From assembly GCA_963789175.1 (NCBI GenBank), contig CAWBJO010000009.1, forward strand, positions 496,001 through 560,000: 64,000 nt of DNA, in the 5' to 3' direction. The notes beneath the pieces were generated by a model. That model was not told the origin of the DNA. It did no database searches and worked only from the letters and a program-made list of their open reading frames with translations. Made by a program: the position numbers and the translations under genes. Position 1 is the first letter of the stretch; every line of letters starts with the position of its first letter. Shown piece after piece: positions 17,461 through 26,644 of the stretch. This DNA comes from CAWBJO01 sp963789175 (GTDB taxonomy: Bacteria; Pseudomonadota; Alphaproteobacteria; Rhizobiales; Aestuariivirgaceae).

Positions 17461-19616
17461 GTCGGGTGCGGACTTTCGGAAGCGAGTGTCTCGCGAAGAG
17501 CCTGGGCGAGCTCCTGCTTGCGGTAGGGCTTGGCGAGAATGCGCACCCGGACAGCCGCAACGGCCTCGGCGTTGCGGGAATCCGGAAATCCCGACGTCAG
17601 CAGCACGCGCAGCTTCGGCCAGCGCCGGCGAACCTCTTCGGTCAGCTCGGTTCCCGACATGCCGGGCATGACGACGTCGGAGAACAGGACGTCGGCGGAT
17701 TCGCTTGCAAGGATGGCGAGGGCGGAGGCGCCGTCGGGCGCTTCCAGAACGCGATAGCCGAGCTCGGTGAGCTGGCGCACGGCGACCTGGCGTAACGATG
17801 CATTGTCCTCGACGACCAGCACCGTCTCGCCGCGGCCGGCGACGTCGGTGGGCTTCGCCAGAGCCTTCCGGGGCTCGCGCTCGTCGGCAGCGCGGGGGAA
17901 ATAGAGCCGGAACGTCGTGCCGATGCCGGGCTCGCTGTAGACAGTCACCTGGCCGCCCGACTGCTTCATGAAGCCGTATACCATGCTCAACCCGAGACCG
18001 GTGCCCTTGCCCGGCTCCTTGGTCGTGAAGAACGGCTCGAAGACGGATGCCAGCGCCTCGGGCGGTATTCCGCAGCCGTCGTCGCTCACCTCGATCGCGA
18101 CATAGTCGCCGGGCGCGAGATCCGGATAGGATGCGCCGTCATCACCCCCGACATGCCTGTTGCGGGTGGCGATGACGAGCTTGCCGCCGGACGCCATGGC
18201 GTCGCGGGCGTTGTTGGCGAGATTGGTGAGCGCGGCCTCGAGCTGGGCCTCGTCCGCCACGACGGGCCACAGATCGGCGTCGAGGTCGAGCTCGACCTTG
18301 ATATGCTCGCCCAGAGTGCGCGACAGGAGCCGCGTGATGTTTTCGGTCAGCTCGTTGACGGAGACGCGGCGCGGCTGCAGCGGCTGGCGACGGGCGAAGG
18401 CGAGGAGGCGGCGCGTGAGGTCGGCGCCGCGCAGGGCTGCATCGAGCGCATCGCCGGCCAGATTCTGGACGTCGACGTCGGCCTGGCGCCGTTCGCGCAG
18501 GATGTCGAGATTGCCGATGACGACGGCCAGCAGGTTGTTGAAGTCGTGGGCGAGACCACCGGTCAGGTTGCCGATCGCCTCCATCTTCTGTGCCTGGCGC
18601 AGCTGAGCCTCGGTTTGGCGATGCTCGCTCTCCGACTGGCGGACGTTCTCCTCCAGGCGTAGGGCGCGCCGTTCGAGCTCCACCTTGGCACGCGCCAGCC
18701 GGCCGTGCAGGCCGCTCATCTCGAGGGTCAGCACGCCGAGCACGAAGCTCGCGGCCAGCAGGCCGTAGAGGCGGCCGACATAGAAGCCGAGGTCGTAGCG
18801 GCCGGCATTGAAAACGGCGGAGAGGCCGATGTCGCAGATCCAGGCACACATCACGACCATGAGCCACAGGTCGAGCACCGAGCGAACCGGCTTCCGCCAC
18901 AAGACGGCGAGCGCCAGCACGCTCAGGACCCAAACGGTCGTCACGACGAATTTCATGACGGCGGTGTATCCGTTGCCGTCCATGATGGACGGCAGAAGTC
19001 CCTGGCCGGCGGTGGTGAGGAGCGTCGCGCCGCCGACGGCGGCAAGCACGGCGAAGAGCCAGATGAGCGGCTCGGCGGAGCCGGCACGCTGGCTGCCCAG
19101 GCCCTCCTCCGAGCGCCACTGAAACGCGGCGTAGAGAAGGATAAAGATCGGGAAGCCGCCATGCCAGAACATGTACAGCCAGGCGGTCGTCTGCGGACCG
19201 GCGCCGAGAAGTCCCGTCGGGGCGAAGAGCCCGGGGAAGGACATGGCATGCGGAATGATGATCAGCGCATCGAACAGGTAGCCGGCGGCGAGCACGAGGA
19301 GCGAGCGGGCCCGCACCTGGACGAACTGGCCGAAGAGCATCACGGCGGTGATGAGATCGATGAGGATCAGCGTCGCTTCGTAAGCCGGCATGAAGGCGGC
19401 GACGGGTGCGAGCTTCACCGTGGCATAGGGGATGAGCGCCACGAACGCCGCCAGGGTGACGATCATGGTCGCCGTTGCGATACGGTGCTCGGCTTCGGGC
19501 ACCGCCAGCTCGGACAAAGTGACGACGCGGCCGGCCGGCATCGCCGGCGACCTCGATCGGGCTGCGTCCACGGCAAGTGGAACGCCCGCCATGTCCGCGC
19601 TCTCGTACAGCGCCAT
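17457..19616 (-). CDS. MASE4-domain hybrid sensor histidine kinase
   Basis: A 719-residue hybrid kinase. Residues about 45-270 carry seven or eight hydrophobic segments resembling MASE4 (RIATATMIVTLAAFVALIP; AWLYMFWHGGFPIFILLYA). A coiled coil (about 280-345) leads to a HisKA domain with His357 in LTGGLAHDFNNLLAVVIGNL, an HATPase domain with LTNLANNARDAM, DDGCGIPPE and GKGTGLGLSMVYGF, and a C-terminal receiver with Asp647 in VLFSDVVMPGMSG. The kinase should phosphorylate its own receiver or pass phosphate on. It is divergent from the HD-GYP gene 136 bases away, which suggests a link to cyclic-di-GMP signalling (inference). Confidence 0.93.
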   Translation of the reverse strand: MALYESADMAGVPLAVDAARSRSPAMPAGRVVTLSELAVPEAEHRIATATMIVTLAAFVALIPYATVKLAPVAAFMPAYEATLILIDLITAVMLFGQFVQVRARSLLVLAAGYLFDALIIIPHAMSFPGLFAPTGLLGAGPQTTAWLYMFWHGGFPIFILLYAAFQWRSEEGLGSQRAGSAEPLIWLFAVLAAVGGATLLTTAGQGLLPSIMDGNGYTAVMKFVVTTVWVLSVLALAVLWRKPVRSVLDLWLMVVMCAWICDIGLSAVFNAGRYDLGFYVGRLYGLLAASFVLGVLTLEMSGLHGRLARAKVELERRALRLEENVRQSESEHRQTEAQLRQAQKMEAIGNLTGGLAHDFNNLLAVVIGNLDILRERRQADVDVQNLAGDALDAALRGADLTRRLLAFARRQPLQPRRVSVNELTENITRLLSRTLGEHIKVELDLDADLWPVVADEAQLEAALTNLANNARDAMASGGKLVIATRNRHVGGDDGASYPDLAPGDYVAIEVSDDGCGIPPEALASVFEPFFTTKEPGKGTGLGLSMVYGFMKQSGGQVTVYSEPGIGTTFRLYFPRAADEREPRKALAKPTDVAGRGETVLVVEDNASLRQVAVRQLTELGYRVLEAPDGASALAILASESADVLFSDVVMPGMSGTELTEEVRRRWPKLRVLLTSGFPDSRNAEAVAAVRVRILAKPYRKQELAQALRETLASESPHPT

Positions 19617-19752
19617 GGAGAAGACCTCGCGTTTCAGTCGAGTCTCGAATCAAACAGGTTAAGGATCCGATAACCGTGGCGGCGTGCCGTGCATCGTCGA
19701 CGTCGCCGCTTCGACAACGCTCCGTTAACGCGCCTCTGATTCCCTTGCCGGC

Positions 19753-21120
19753 GTGACAGAGACAACGACATCGGGCGGCAGCCAGATCAGGCTCGCCGAA
19801 ATCCTGAGCGCGCTCGGCCAGGCGCTCGACATGACGGAGGGCCAGCCCGAAGGGCATTGCATCAGGTGCTGCTACATCGGCGTCAGGATCGGCGAGGTGC
19901 TGAAGATCGATCCCGTCCAGCAATCGAGCCTCTATTATACGCTGCTGCTCAAGGATCTGGGCTGCAGCAGCAACGCGGCGCGGATCTGCCAGCTCTATCT
20001 CGCCGACGACCTCTCGTTCAAACGCGACTTCAAGCTGATCGACGGCAGCCTGGCGCAGGCGCTGCGGTTCGTGCTCGCCCATACCGGTCTCAAGGCCGGC
20101 CTCGCCGAACGCTTCCGCGCCATCATCCACATCTTCCAGAACGGCGGCGAACTGGCGCAGGAACTCATCGAGACGCGGTGCGACCGCGGTGCGGAGATCG
20201 CGCGGCTGATGCGGTTCGGCGAAGATGTCGCGCAAGGCATCCGCAGCCTCGACGAGCATTGGGACGGGTCGGGGCTTCCCGACCGCCGCTCCTATTCCGA
20301 CATTCCGCTCGCCTCGCGCATCGCGCTCCTCGCCCAGGTCGTGGACGTTTTCCACACCTCGGCCGGCCGCAAGGCCGCCATGGACGAAGCGACCGCCCGC
20401 GCGGGAGGCTGGTTCGATCCCGGTGTCGTCACCGCCTTTCTCAAGCTCGCCGGCGATCCGACCTTCTGGACGGATCTTCAATCGAGCTCGCTGGCGCAGA
20501 CGATCCTCAGCCTCGAGCCGGCGCAGACGAGGCGCACCGTCACCGAGGACTATCTCGACGACATCGCGGCGGCCTTCGCCCAGGTCATCGACTCCAAGAG
20601 TCCGTATACGCACGGCCACAGCGAGCGCGTGACGCTGTTCGCCGACCTGATCGCTGCCGAGCTTGGCTTCGACGGCGAACGGCGCAGGTGGATCAAGCGC
20701 GCCGCCCTCCTCCACGACATCGGCAAGCTCGGGGTCAGCAACACGGTGCTCGACAAGCCGGGCAAGCTCGACGCCGCCGAATGGGAGGCGATGCGCCGGC
20801 ATGCCAGCTTCACGGAGGAAATCCTCGGGCGCATCTCCGTCTTCCGCGACCTCGCCGCCGTCGCCGCCGCGCATCACGAGCGGCTGGACGGCAGCGGCTA
20901 TCCGAAAGGCCTCGCCGCCGGCGACCTGCCGCTCGAAGCGCGCATTCTCGCCGTCGCCGACGTGTTCGACGCACTCACGGCGGACCGGCCGTACCGCGCA
21001 GCGCTTTCGGCAGCAGAGGCATTCGCGACGATCGAGCGCTCAGCGGGCAGCGCGCTCGATCCGGCGTGCATCGATGCGCTGCACCGCGCGATGCGCCGAC
21101 TTGAGCCGGCGGCCGCCTAG
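19753..21120 (+). CDS. Two-domain HD-GYP protein, first domain degenerate
   Basis: A 455-residue cytoplasmic protein. The C-terminal half is a full HD-GYP domain, with LLHDIGKLGVSN (His321, Asp322), then AAHHERLDGSGYPKGL (from His374) and RILAVADVFDALTADRPYR, matching cyclic-di-GMP phosphodiesterases. The N-terminal half has the same layout, with LLLKDLGCSSN in place of LLHDIGK and DEHWDGSGLPDR in place of the HHE motif, so its HD metal ligand is replaced by Lys and it is probably not catalytic. The start is GTG at 19753. No membrane segment is seen. Cyclic-di-GMP hydrolysis is inferred from the family. Confidence 0.9.
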   Translation: MTETTTSGGSQIRLAEILSALGQALDMTEGQPEGHCIRCCYIGVRIGEVLKIDPVQQSSLYYTLLLKDLGCSSNAARICQLYLADDLSFKRDFKLIDGSLAQALRFVLAHTGLKAGLAERFRAIIHIFQNGGELAQELIETRCDRGAEIARLMRFGEDVAQGIRSLDEHWDGSGLPDRRSYSDIPLASRIALLAQVVDVFHTSAGRKAAMDEATARAGGWFDPGVVTAFLKLAGDPTFWTDLQSSSLAQTILSLEPAQTRRTVTEDYLDDIAAAFAQVIDSKSPYTHGHSERVTLFADLIAAELGFDGERRRWIKRAALLHDIGKLGVSNTVLDKPGKLDAAEWEAMRRHASFTEEILGRISVFRDLAAVAAAHHERLDGSGYPKGLAAGDLPLEARILAVADVFDALTADRPYRAALSAAEAFATIERSAGSALDPACIDALHRAMRRLEPAAA

Positions 21121-21148
21121 CCGCACCCAGTTATAGTCGCACGAAGCG

Positions 21149-21388
21149 TTATTTCCTTCGCCGCGGCGTCTTGCGGCGGGCCCTGGCTTTCGGAAAGGGA
21201 TGGACATTGCCGGAGGAGCCGACACTCGACCGCAAGGCGGCGCGCAGATTGGTCGGGCGGCCGTGCTTCTTCAGGAGATCGCGGAACGCTTCGTCGGCGA
21301 GAGCCTGGAAATCGACATCCCTGTCGGTGGCGAGCAGCGCCAGGGCGGTCCATGTCTGGTTGTCGATCTGAACCCGCTTTCCAGGCAT
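21149..21388 (-). CDS. Small basic hypothetical protein
   Basis: A 79-residue protein: an N-terminal region (KRVQIDNQTWTALALLATDR) that could form a ribbon-helix-helix-like or helical fold, DFQALADEAFRDLLKKHGRP in the middle, and a very basic tail ending in RRKTPRRRK. The start at MPGKRV has a GGAGGG motif about eight bases upstream. A DNA-binding role is possible but not shown. It is convergent with the HD-GYP gene. Confidence 0.7.
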   Translation of the reverse strand: MPGKRVQIDNQTWTALALLATDRDVDFQALADEAFRDLLKKHGRPTNLRAALRSSVGSSGNVHPFPKARARRKTPRRRK

Positions 21389-21471
21389 GTCACGTGTCCC
21401 TCCATCGCAGTCCCTTAACTGTAGCTTATTCCACCTCCGCTCCCAATCAGGACACCGGATGCGCCAAGCAG

Positions 21472-21496
21472 AAAGCCCGGCCATCGCTGGCCGGGC
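21472..21496 (-). terminator. Rho-independent terminator of the outer-membrane protein gene
   Basis: A nine-base G/C-rich perfect stem (21475-21483 with 21488-21496) with a four-base loop is followed on the minus strand directly by TTTC. It begins about 30 bases after the stop of the beta-barrel gene. Confidence 0.8.
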
Positions 21497-21527
21497 ATAG
21501 CAGTTGGGGGAGATAGAACGCTGAAGC

Positions 21528-22403
21528 CTAGTCGAGCTCGCTGAAGATTCCCGAAGCCCGGAACGGCGTCGTCGGCGTGTCGAGACCGGCACCGGCGCGA
21601 TCGTTCTCCATCAGGCTCTGCGAGCCGAAGAGGAAGGTCAGGCCGACCATGACGGACTGCGTCTCAGCATCGTCTCCCTCGGTGGTGGCGTCCCAGTCGC
21701 CCGCCCGGTAGGCGAGGCTGCCGTAGACCGGAAGGTCGAAGAGGCGCATCTGGGCCATCACGCCCCATTCCCATCCCTTGCCGTCGTCAGCGTCGTCGAT
21801 GACGTTGTCGCCGCGGATGTAGGCCACCTCACCTTCGAGCTTGAAGTCGTCGTGGATGAAGTAGCGGGCGACGGCGCGGAGCAGGTAGGCGCTGTCGTCG
21901 AAGCCTTCGTCCTCATCGTCCTCGCCAATCCCCAAAAGCGCGGCCTGGCCGTAGAGGGTGAACTGACCGAGATAGGCCTGGCCTTCGAGGCCGACGAGGC
22001 CGCCGCGCCACGTCTCTTCGTCGGTCGGAGATCCGAAACCATAGCCGGCCATGATTCCGATCAACCCGGAATCGTGCACGTGCCAGCTCAAGTGGCCTCC
22101 GATCGCCGCCATGCTCTCATATTGATCGTTCTCGTCGTCTTCGGTGAGGACGTTTTCACCCAGGATGTCGATCTGGGCCGACCAGAAATCGCCGAAGGGA
22201 AGCACAACGGAGGCATTGCCGGCCAGAACGCCGTCGTTGCTGTCGTCGCCGTCTGTCGTCTCATAGTCCATCACCCCGCCCTGGATGGTCATGAGGCCGC
22301 GAAGCTGCTCGGCGACCTGCGCGTCGTAGTCGGCTGCTTGCGCGGTTGCGCCGGCGAAAAACGGAAATCCAACGCACAGTGTCAAGAGCGTGAAACGTTT
22401 CAT
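21528..22403 (-). CDS. Secreted outer-membrane beta-barrel-like protein
   Basis: A 291-residue protein. A signal peptide (MKRFTLLTLCVGFPFFAGAT, cleavage likely after AQA) is followed by alternating short hydrophobic strands and acidic loops (DDENDQYE, EDDEDEGFDD, DDADDGKGWEW), a typical beta-barrel pattern. The final residues are FSELD rather than a clear terminal Phe. ATG at 22403 has a strong AGGGGA motif upstream. Monocistronic, with its own terminator. Very Asp-rich loops might bind cations (inference). It is not a classical porin by obvious motif. Confidence 0.75.
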   Translation of the reverse strand: MKRFTLLTLCVGFPFFAGATAQAADYDAQVAEQLRGLMTIQGGVMDYETTDGDDSNDGVLAGNASVVLPFGDFWSAQIDILGENVLTEDDENDQYESMAAIGGHLSWHVHDSGLIGIMAGYGFGSPTDEETWRGGLVGLEGQAYLGQFTLYGQAALLGIGEDDEDEGFDDSAYLLRAVARYFIHDDFKLEGEVAYIRGDNVIDDADDGKGWEWGVMAQMRLFDLPVYGSLAYRAGDWDATTEGDDAETQSVMVGLTFLFGSQSLMENDRAGAGLDTPTTPFRASGIFSELD

Positions 22404-22619
22404 GGAAGATCCCCTGCGAATCGATGATGCACGTCCAATCGCGGCGGAACGTACCCGGAGATGATTCTGATTCCGTGGTAATTTTCTCGCCGACCGTGCA
22501 ATGAATTGCTTCTGTTGCACAAAAACTACGCCGACGAATCGCTCAGTGGGTCCGAATCGCAAAAGTGTTATGATTTCGTTAAAAGCGAGCGGCGAAGCGA
22601 ACTGATCTTTTCGCGACTG

Positions 22620-24080
22620 CTACGCAACCGGGGCCGCCGGTTCCAGATTGCGGCCGCGCACGCCGCGCCAGGCTTCCACGATCGCCGCAGCCGACACGTC
22701 GATGTCGCGTTCGCTCGTCGCCCAGTTGATCACCGACACGCGCATGATCCACCGCCCCTTCCACAAGGCGCCGCCGGCGAAGCACACGCCCTCGGCCTGG
22801 ATGCGCTCGATGACGGCCTTGGTCAGCGCATCGCCCTCGGCTGCGGGGCGCCCGGCGCCGAACCTGACGGCGAGCTGGTTGAGGGACACGTCGTTGAGGA
22901 TCTCGACACCGGATTCGGCGGTGAGCGCTGCGGCCATGCGGCGCGCCAGCCGGCAGTGGCGGGCGATCATGTCCGAGATGCCGGCGCGGCCGAGCGTGCG
23001 GATCATCGCCCAGGTGGCATAGCCGCGGGCGCGGCGCGAAAGCTCCGGCACGTAGTCGACGGGATTGCGCTCGCCCGTTGCCGTCGCCGGCAGATAGCTC
23101 GCCGTCGCCGCCATGGCGCGGCGATGGAATTCCGCGTCGCGCACGATGGCGTAGCCGCAGTCGTACGGCGTCTGCAGCCACTTGTGCCCGTCGGTCGCCC
23201 AGGAGTCGGCACGCTCGACGCCGTCCGCCAGGGGTGCGGTCTCGGATGCAGCGCGGGCCCACAGGCCGAAGGCACCGTCGACATGGACCCAGGCGCCGCG
23301 CGGCTTCACCAGATCGGCGATCTCGCCGATGGGGTCGAAGCCGCCGGTGTTGAGCTGGCCGGCCTGGGCGGCGACGATCATCGGTCCGTCGAGACCTGCG
23401 ATGCGCTCGGCAAAAGCGTCGATGCGCATGCGGCCCATGTCGTCGGTCGGAACGGTGACGACGCGGTCGCGCCCGAGGCCGAGATACTGGAGGCCGGCGA
23501 GGACGGAGATGTGGGCCTCATCGCCGATGACGACATGGACGGGCGGTGCACCGAACAGACCCTTCGACTCGACATCCCAGCCGTGATCGGCGAGCACGCG
23601 GCCGCGCGCCGCGGCAAGGCCGATAAAGTTGGCGGCGGTGGCGCCGGTCGAGAAGCCGACCGAGCTTTCGCGCGGCAGATCGAGGATGTCGAGGAGCCAG
23701 CCGGCGGCCGTCTCCTCGCAGGCGGCGGCGCTCGGCGTCGCCAGGTGGTTGCCGCAGTTCTGGCCCCAGGCGCTGGTGAGCCAATCGGCTGCGACGCCAA
23801 TGGGATGCGAGCCGCCGATCACCCAGCCAAAGAAGCGCGGACCCGTCATGGCGCTCAAACCCCGCTCGGCGAGATCGACGAGCTCGGCGAGGACGTCGCT
23901 GGCCTCGCGCCCGCGTTCGGGCAGCGGTATGGCGGCGAAGAGCTCGCGCATGGCGGCGAAATCCTTCTCGGGGCGGTGCGGACGCGCCGCCGTCGCAGAT
24001 CGAAACTCGCGGGCCGCCTGCGCCGCGTGGTCAAGCAGCGCGTCGTGATCGGGGGTCCAGGCAGTCTCGGCCTTGTTCAT
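22620..24080 (-). CDS. PLP-dependent decarboxylase, group II/aromatic-L-amino-acid type
   Basis: A 486-residue fold-type I PLP enzyme. Key features are SVGFSTGATAANFIGLAAAR, the PLP-binding Asp in AWVHVDGAFGLWA (Asp268) and the Schiff-base lysine in DSWATDGHKWLQTPYDCGYA (Lys300). The size and layout match the group II decarboxylase family (DDC, glutamate and related decarboxylases). Start chosen at MNKAET with CGGAG upstream. The substrate is not determinable; relatives act on aromatic amino acids, or have unknown roles. It is downstream of a LysR-type gene on the same strand with a 73-base gap. Confidence 0.88.
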   Translation of the reverse strand: MNKAETAWTPDHDALLDHAAQAAREFRSATAARPHRPEKDFAAMRELFAAIPLPERGREASDVLAELVDLAERGLSAMTGPRFFGWVIGGSHPIGVAADWLTSAWGQNCGNHLATPSAAACEETAAGWLLDILDLPRESSVGFSTGATAANFIGLAAARGRVLADHGWDVESKGLFGAPPVHVVIGDEAHISVLAGLQYLGLGRDRVVTVPTDDMGRMRIDAFAERIAGLDGPMIVAAQAGQLNTGGFDPIGEIADLVKPRGAWVHVDGAFGLWARAASETAPLADGVERADSWATDGHKWLQTPYDCGYAIVRDAEFHRRAMAATASYLPATATGERNPVDYVPELSRRARGYATWAMIRTLGRAGISDMIARHCRLARRMAAALTAESGVEILNDVSLNQLAVRFGAGRPAAEGDALTKAVIERIQAEGVCFAGGALWKGRWIMRVSVINWATSERDIDVSAAAIVEAWRGVRGRNLEPAAPVA

Positions 24081-24153
24081 GCGATGCTCCGAAGATGGCG
24101 AGGTGGGGACTATAGACCCGGTGGCAGCGGAAGAGCAGATGCGTTTCAAGCTT

Positions 24154-25098
24154 TCAGGGAGTGACGTGGACGGACATGTCCTCAGCATTGCACAGGCTCA
24201 TCAGCTCGGCAGCGGCGGTCAAGGCGCCGGTCTCTCCGAGCAGCCAGGACCGGAAGGCGACGATGCGCGGGCGCTCCGCCCATGACCGTGGCGTCACCAG
24301 CGAGTAGAGAACGCGCTTGGGGTAAGGAACGTCGAACAGCCTGAGCAGCCGCCCGGCTTCGACATCGCCCGCAACGATGACGTCGAATCCAAGCGCAACG
24401 CCGTGGCCCTCCAATGCGGCCTGCAGCACGTGGTCGTAGCTCGCAAACCTCAGTCCCGGGTGGGGATGCTCCACAGACACGCCGGCAAAGTCGAACCACT
24501 TCTCGAAATTAGGGCAGTACTCGTGAAGCAGAACATGGTGCCGAAGATCCTCGGGACATTCGAGCGCCGCTCCCTTTCGCAGCAAGTCCGGGCTGATCAC
24601 CGGATACCGGGTCGATGCCATGAGCGGAGTTGAAGCCAGGCCGGACTTAGGCTCGAACCCCCAACGGATGTTGACGTCGACAGGCTCGGTCGCAAAGTCC
24701 ACAAGCTCGAGCGAGCCGGATAGATGCAACTCGATCTGCGGATAGGATTTCCGAAACGATCCGAGACGCGGTACGAGCCAGCGCACGAAACCCGGAGCGG
24801 CGCGCACCGATAGCGGACCTTCGATGCCGCGATTGGATATCCTCGCGGTCTCGGCGGCCATCCGGTCGAGACTCTCCGTGATGCCGCTCAGGTAGACCGA
24901 ACCTTCCGGGGTCAGGATCACGCCCTTCGCCTGGCGATAGAACAGCTGCACTCCGAGATAGTCTTCGAGCGTCTTGATCTGGTGGCTGATCGCCGATTGC
25001 GTGAGACATAGCTCCGCAGCGGCTTTCTTGAAGCTCAAGTGGCGGGCCGAAGCCTCGAAGGCGCGAACCGCATGGAACGGGGGAAGCTGACGGCGCAT
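24154..25098 (-). CDS. LysR-type transcriptional regulator, GcvA-like
   Basis: A 314-residue regulator. The N-terminal winged helix-turn-helix is clear (LPPFHAVRAFEASARHLSFK, AAAELCLTQSAISHQIKTLE), followed by the effector-binding domain with the GcvA-group pattern (PLSVRAAPGFVRWLVPRLGSF, SLELVDFATEPVDVNIRWG). It may control the downstream decarboxylase, but LysR genes more often act on a divergent gene; the gene upstream (25176) is divergent. Start taken at MRRQLPPF. Confidence 0.92.
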   Translation of the reverse strand: MRRQLPPFHAVRAFEASARHLSFKKAAAELCLTQSAISHQIKTLEDYLGVQLFYRQAKGVILTPEGSVYLSGITESLDRMAAETARISNRGIEGPLSVRAAPGFVRWLVPRLGSFRKSYPQIELHLSGSLELVDFATEPVDVNIRWGFEPKSGLASTPLMASTRYPVISPDLLRKGAALECPEDLRHHVLLHEYCPNFEKWFDFAGVSVEHPHPGLRFASYDHVLQAALEGHGVALGFDVIVAGDVEAGRLLRLFDVPYPKRVLYSLVTPRSWAERPRIVAFRSWLLGETGALTAAAELMSLCNAEDMSVHVTP

Positions 25099-25175
25099 GC
25101 CGATTGAATCCCATTCACTTACCGTTGAAATACTATCGTTTGTCCGAGGGGCAAAGGCAAGCCAGCCTCCGGCGC

Positions 25176-25508
25176 ATGACCAACGTCCTCCTCGCCGGCG
25201 CCCTGGCGGCACTGACCGTCTCGGCACCGATCGCGCACGCCCATGACAGCTGGATTTCGCGACATCAGTATCGCGATCCCGTTTCCGGCAATTGGTGCTG
25301 CGATGATCACGACTGCACTCCGCTTGCAGACAGCGACGTTGCGCGAACCGTCGGCGGGTACCTGGTCGCGGGAAAATATCCGGTCGATCACCGGCGCGCC
25401 CTGGCGAGCGGAGACGAGCGCTACTGGATCTGCTTCAACGAAGAGGGAAAAGGTCCGCACGACAGAGTGCGAAACGTGAAGTGCTTCTTCGTGCCGATCC
25501 CCTCATAG
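25176..25508 (+). CDS. Small secreted Cys-containing hypothetical protein
   Basis: A 110-residue protein with a Sec signal peptide (MTNVLLAGALAALTVSAPIA, cleavage likely after AHA) and a mature domain with WISRHQYRDPVSGNWCCDDHDC, YWICFNE and NVKCFF. Cysteines are five in all, including a CC pair, so at least one disulfide is plausible. Similar small periplasmic proteins with a WCC-DHDC motif occur in Rhizobiales (from memory); function unknown. It is divergent from the LysR gene. Confidence 0.75.
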   Translation: MTNVLLAGALAALTVSAPIAHAHDSWISRHQYRDPVSGNWCCDDHDCTPLADSDVARTVGGYLVAGKYPVDHRRALASGDERYWICFNEEGKGPHDRVRNVKCFFVPIPS

Positions 25509-26213
25509 AGCAGCTGCGCGTCGGGGACGAACGAAAAACAGGAGCCAAGGCAGGACGCCGCCGGCCAGCATCCAGATCGCCACCAGCGGCACGAAATCCG
25601 AAACCGGAATCTCCACGAGCTTGATCGCCCCCTGCGCCACGAAATGCACGACGGCCGGCGGCCAGATGGAATTGCCCGAGCGCTCGAAGATCCAGGCGAG
25701 CGGAAAGCTCATGGACAGAGCGAGCGCCAGGGAAGCCGCGGCAACGGCTGCATCGAGGGTCGCGAACAGCATGAGATGGACGAGCGTGAACGGCAGCGCC
25801 GACAGCAGCGCCGCCCGCCAGAACGGTCGGCCGTTCCGAAAATGCCTGAAGACGAAACCGCGAAACACGGTCTCCTCGGCAATCCCCGCCTGGGCCAGCA
25901 GGCCGGGCACGTACAAGTACCAGTTCGGCACCAGCGCAATCGGCGTGGCGGTGCTCCACCCGTAGAGAGGCAGCAGGCAAAGGAGAGCGGCGGAGACCGC
26001 ACAAGCTCCGAGCAATGGCCGCAATGCAGGGCGGACGAGACCGAGGGAGCGCGCCGCTTCGGCGCGCCGGATTCGCCGGGTTCGGGACTCCCAGAGAATG
26101 GCCGAAGCAACGACCAGCAGGGCCACGACGATGCCCCATTCGCCGCGCAGGCTGCCCAGGGCCGATGCGCTGCCGTGCAGGATGCCCCAGAGCAGAGCGA
26201 AGCCTGCAAGCAC
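25503..26213 (-). CDS. CPBP family intramembrane glutamic protease
   Basis: A 236-residue membrane protein with six to eight hydrophobic helices and the CPBP/ABI catalytic motif EETVFRGFVF (Glu113 and Glu114), then a later conserved PFTLVHLMLF and PPAVVHFVAQG with His residues. Starts at GTG 26213. The family covers CAAX processing enzymes and many bacterial proteins with unclear substrates. Convergent with the secreted protein gene, overlapping it by six bases. Confidence 0.85.
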   Translation of the reverse strand: MLAGFALLWGILHGSASALGSLRGEWGIVVALLVVASAILWESRTRRIRRAEAARSLGLVRPALRPLLGACAVSAALLCLLPLYGWSTATPIALVPNWYLYVPGLLAQAGIAEETVFRGFVFRHFRNGRPFWRAALLSALPFTLVHLMLFATLDAAVAAASLALALSMSFPLAWIFERSGNSIWPPAVVHFVAQGAIKLVEIPVSDFVPLVAIWMLAGGVLPWLLFFVRPRRAAAL

Positions 26214-26291
26214 ATTGAGGTTCGTCAGGCGAGAGCCTCCCGCACTTAGGATGATGGGGACTGCGAGCGCGCCTCCGAGGCTGCGTTGCGC

Positions 26292-26561
26292 CTAGGGCAG
26301 ATCGAGATTCCGATAACGCCGCTTCGCTGCAGGTCCCTTGACGACCGTCTCGGATTTCCTGGGCTGCCCCGACGCGTCGGACTCCTTCGCCGGCACATTC
26401 GACATTTCCGCCAGGGCTTCGGTGCGGCCGAACATTTCCGCAGCCACGTCTTCCAATCGAAGCTTCCTTTTCGGCGGCGCAGGCGGGGCCGCGCGCTTCA
26501 CCGAAAGTTCGGGGCGAGAATAGCGCTTCACGGGTCCCCGGAGGTCTTTCTTATCCTTCAT
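26292..26561 (-). CDS. Small basic hypothetical protein
   Basis: An 89-residue, Lys/Arg/Pro-rich soluble protein (KRAAPPAPPKRKLRLEDVAA in the middle). No membrane segment and no family recognised. A weak AGGA motif is found upstream of the start. It is one of several small same-strand genes (26292-27456). Confidence 0.5.
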   Translation of the reverse strand: MKDKKDLRGPVKRYSRPELSVKRAAPPAPPKRKLRLEDVAAEMFGRTEALAEMSNVPAKESDASGQPRKSETVVKGPAAKRRYRNLDLP

Positions 26562-26644
26562 AGGTCGATACCATCCTGATGACGAAGCCGGCCGTCAAAG
26601 TGCAGCGACGATCCCTGGAATTTTAGAGCGCGTCACGGTGCTTG

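Noticed and set aside
18142..20877. A 911-codon minus-strand frame across the kinase and HD-GYP genes
   Set aside because: Shadow frame spanning two divergent real genes; no domain or RBS.
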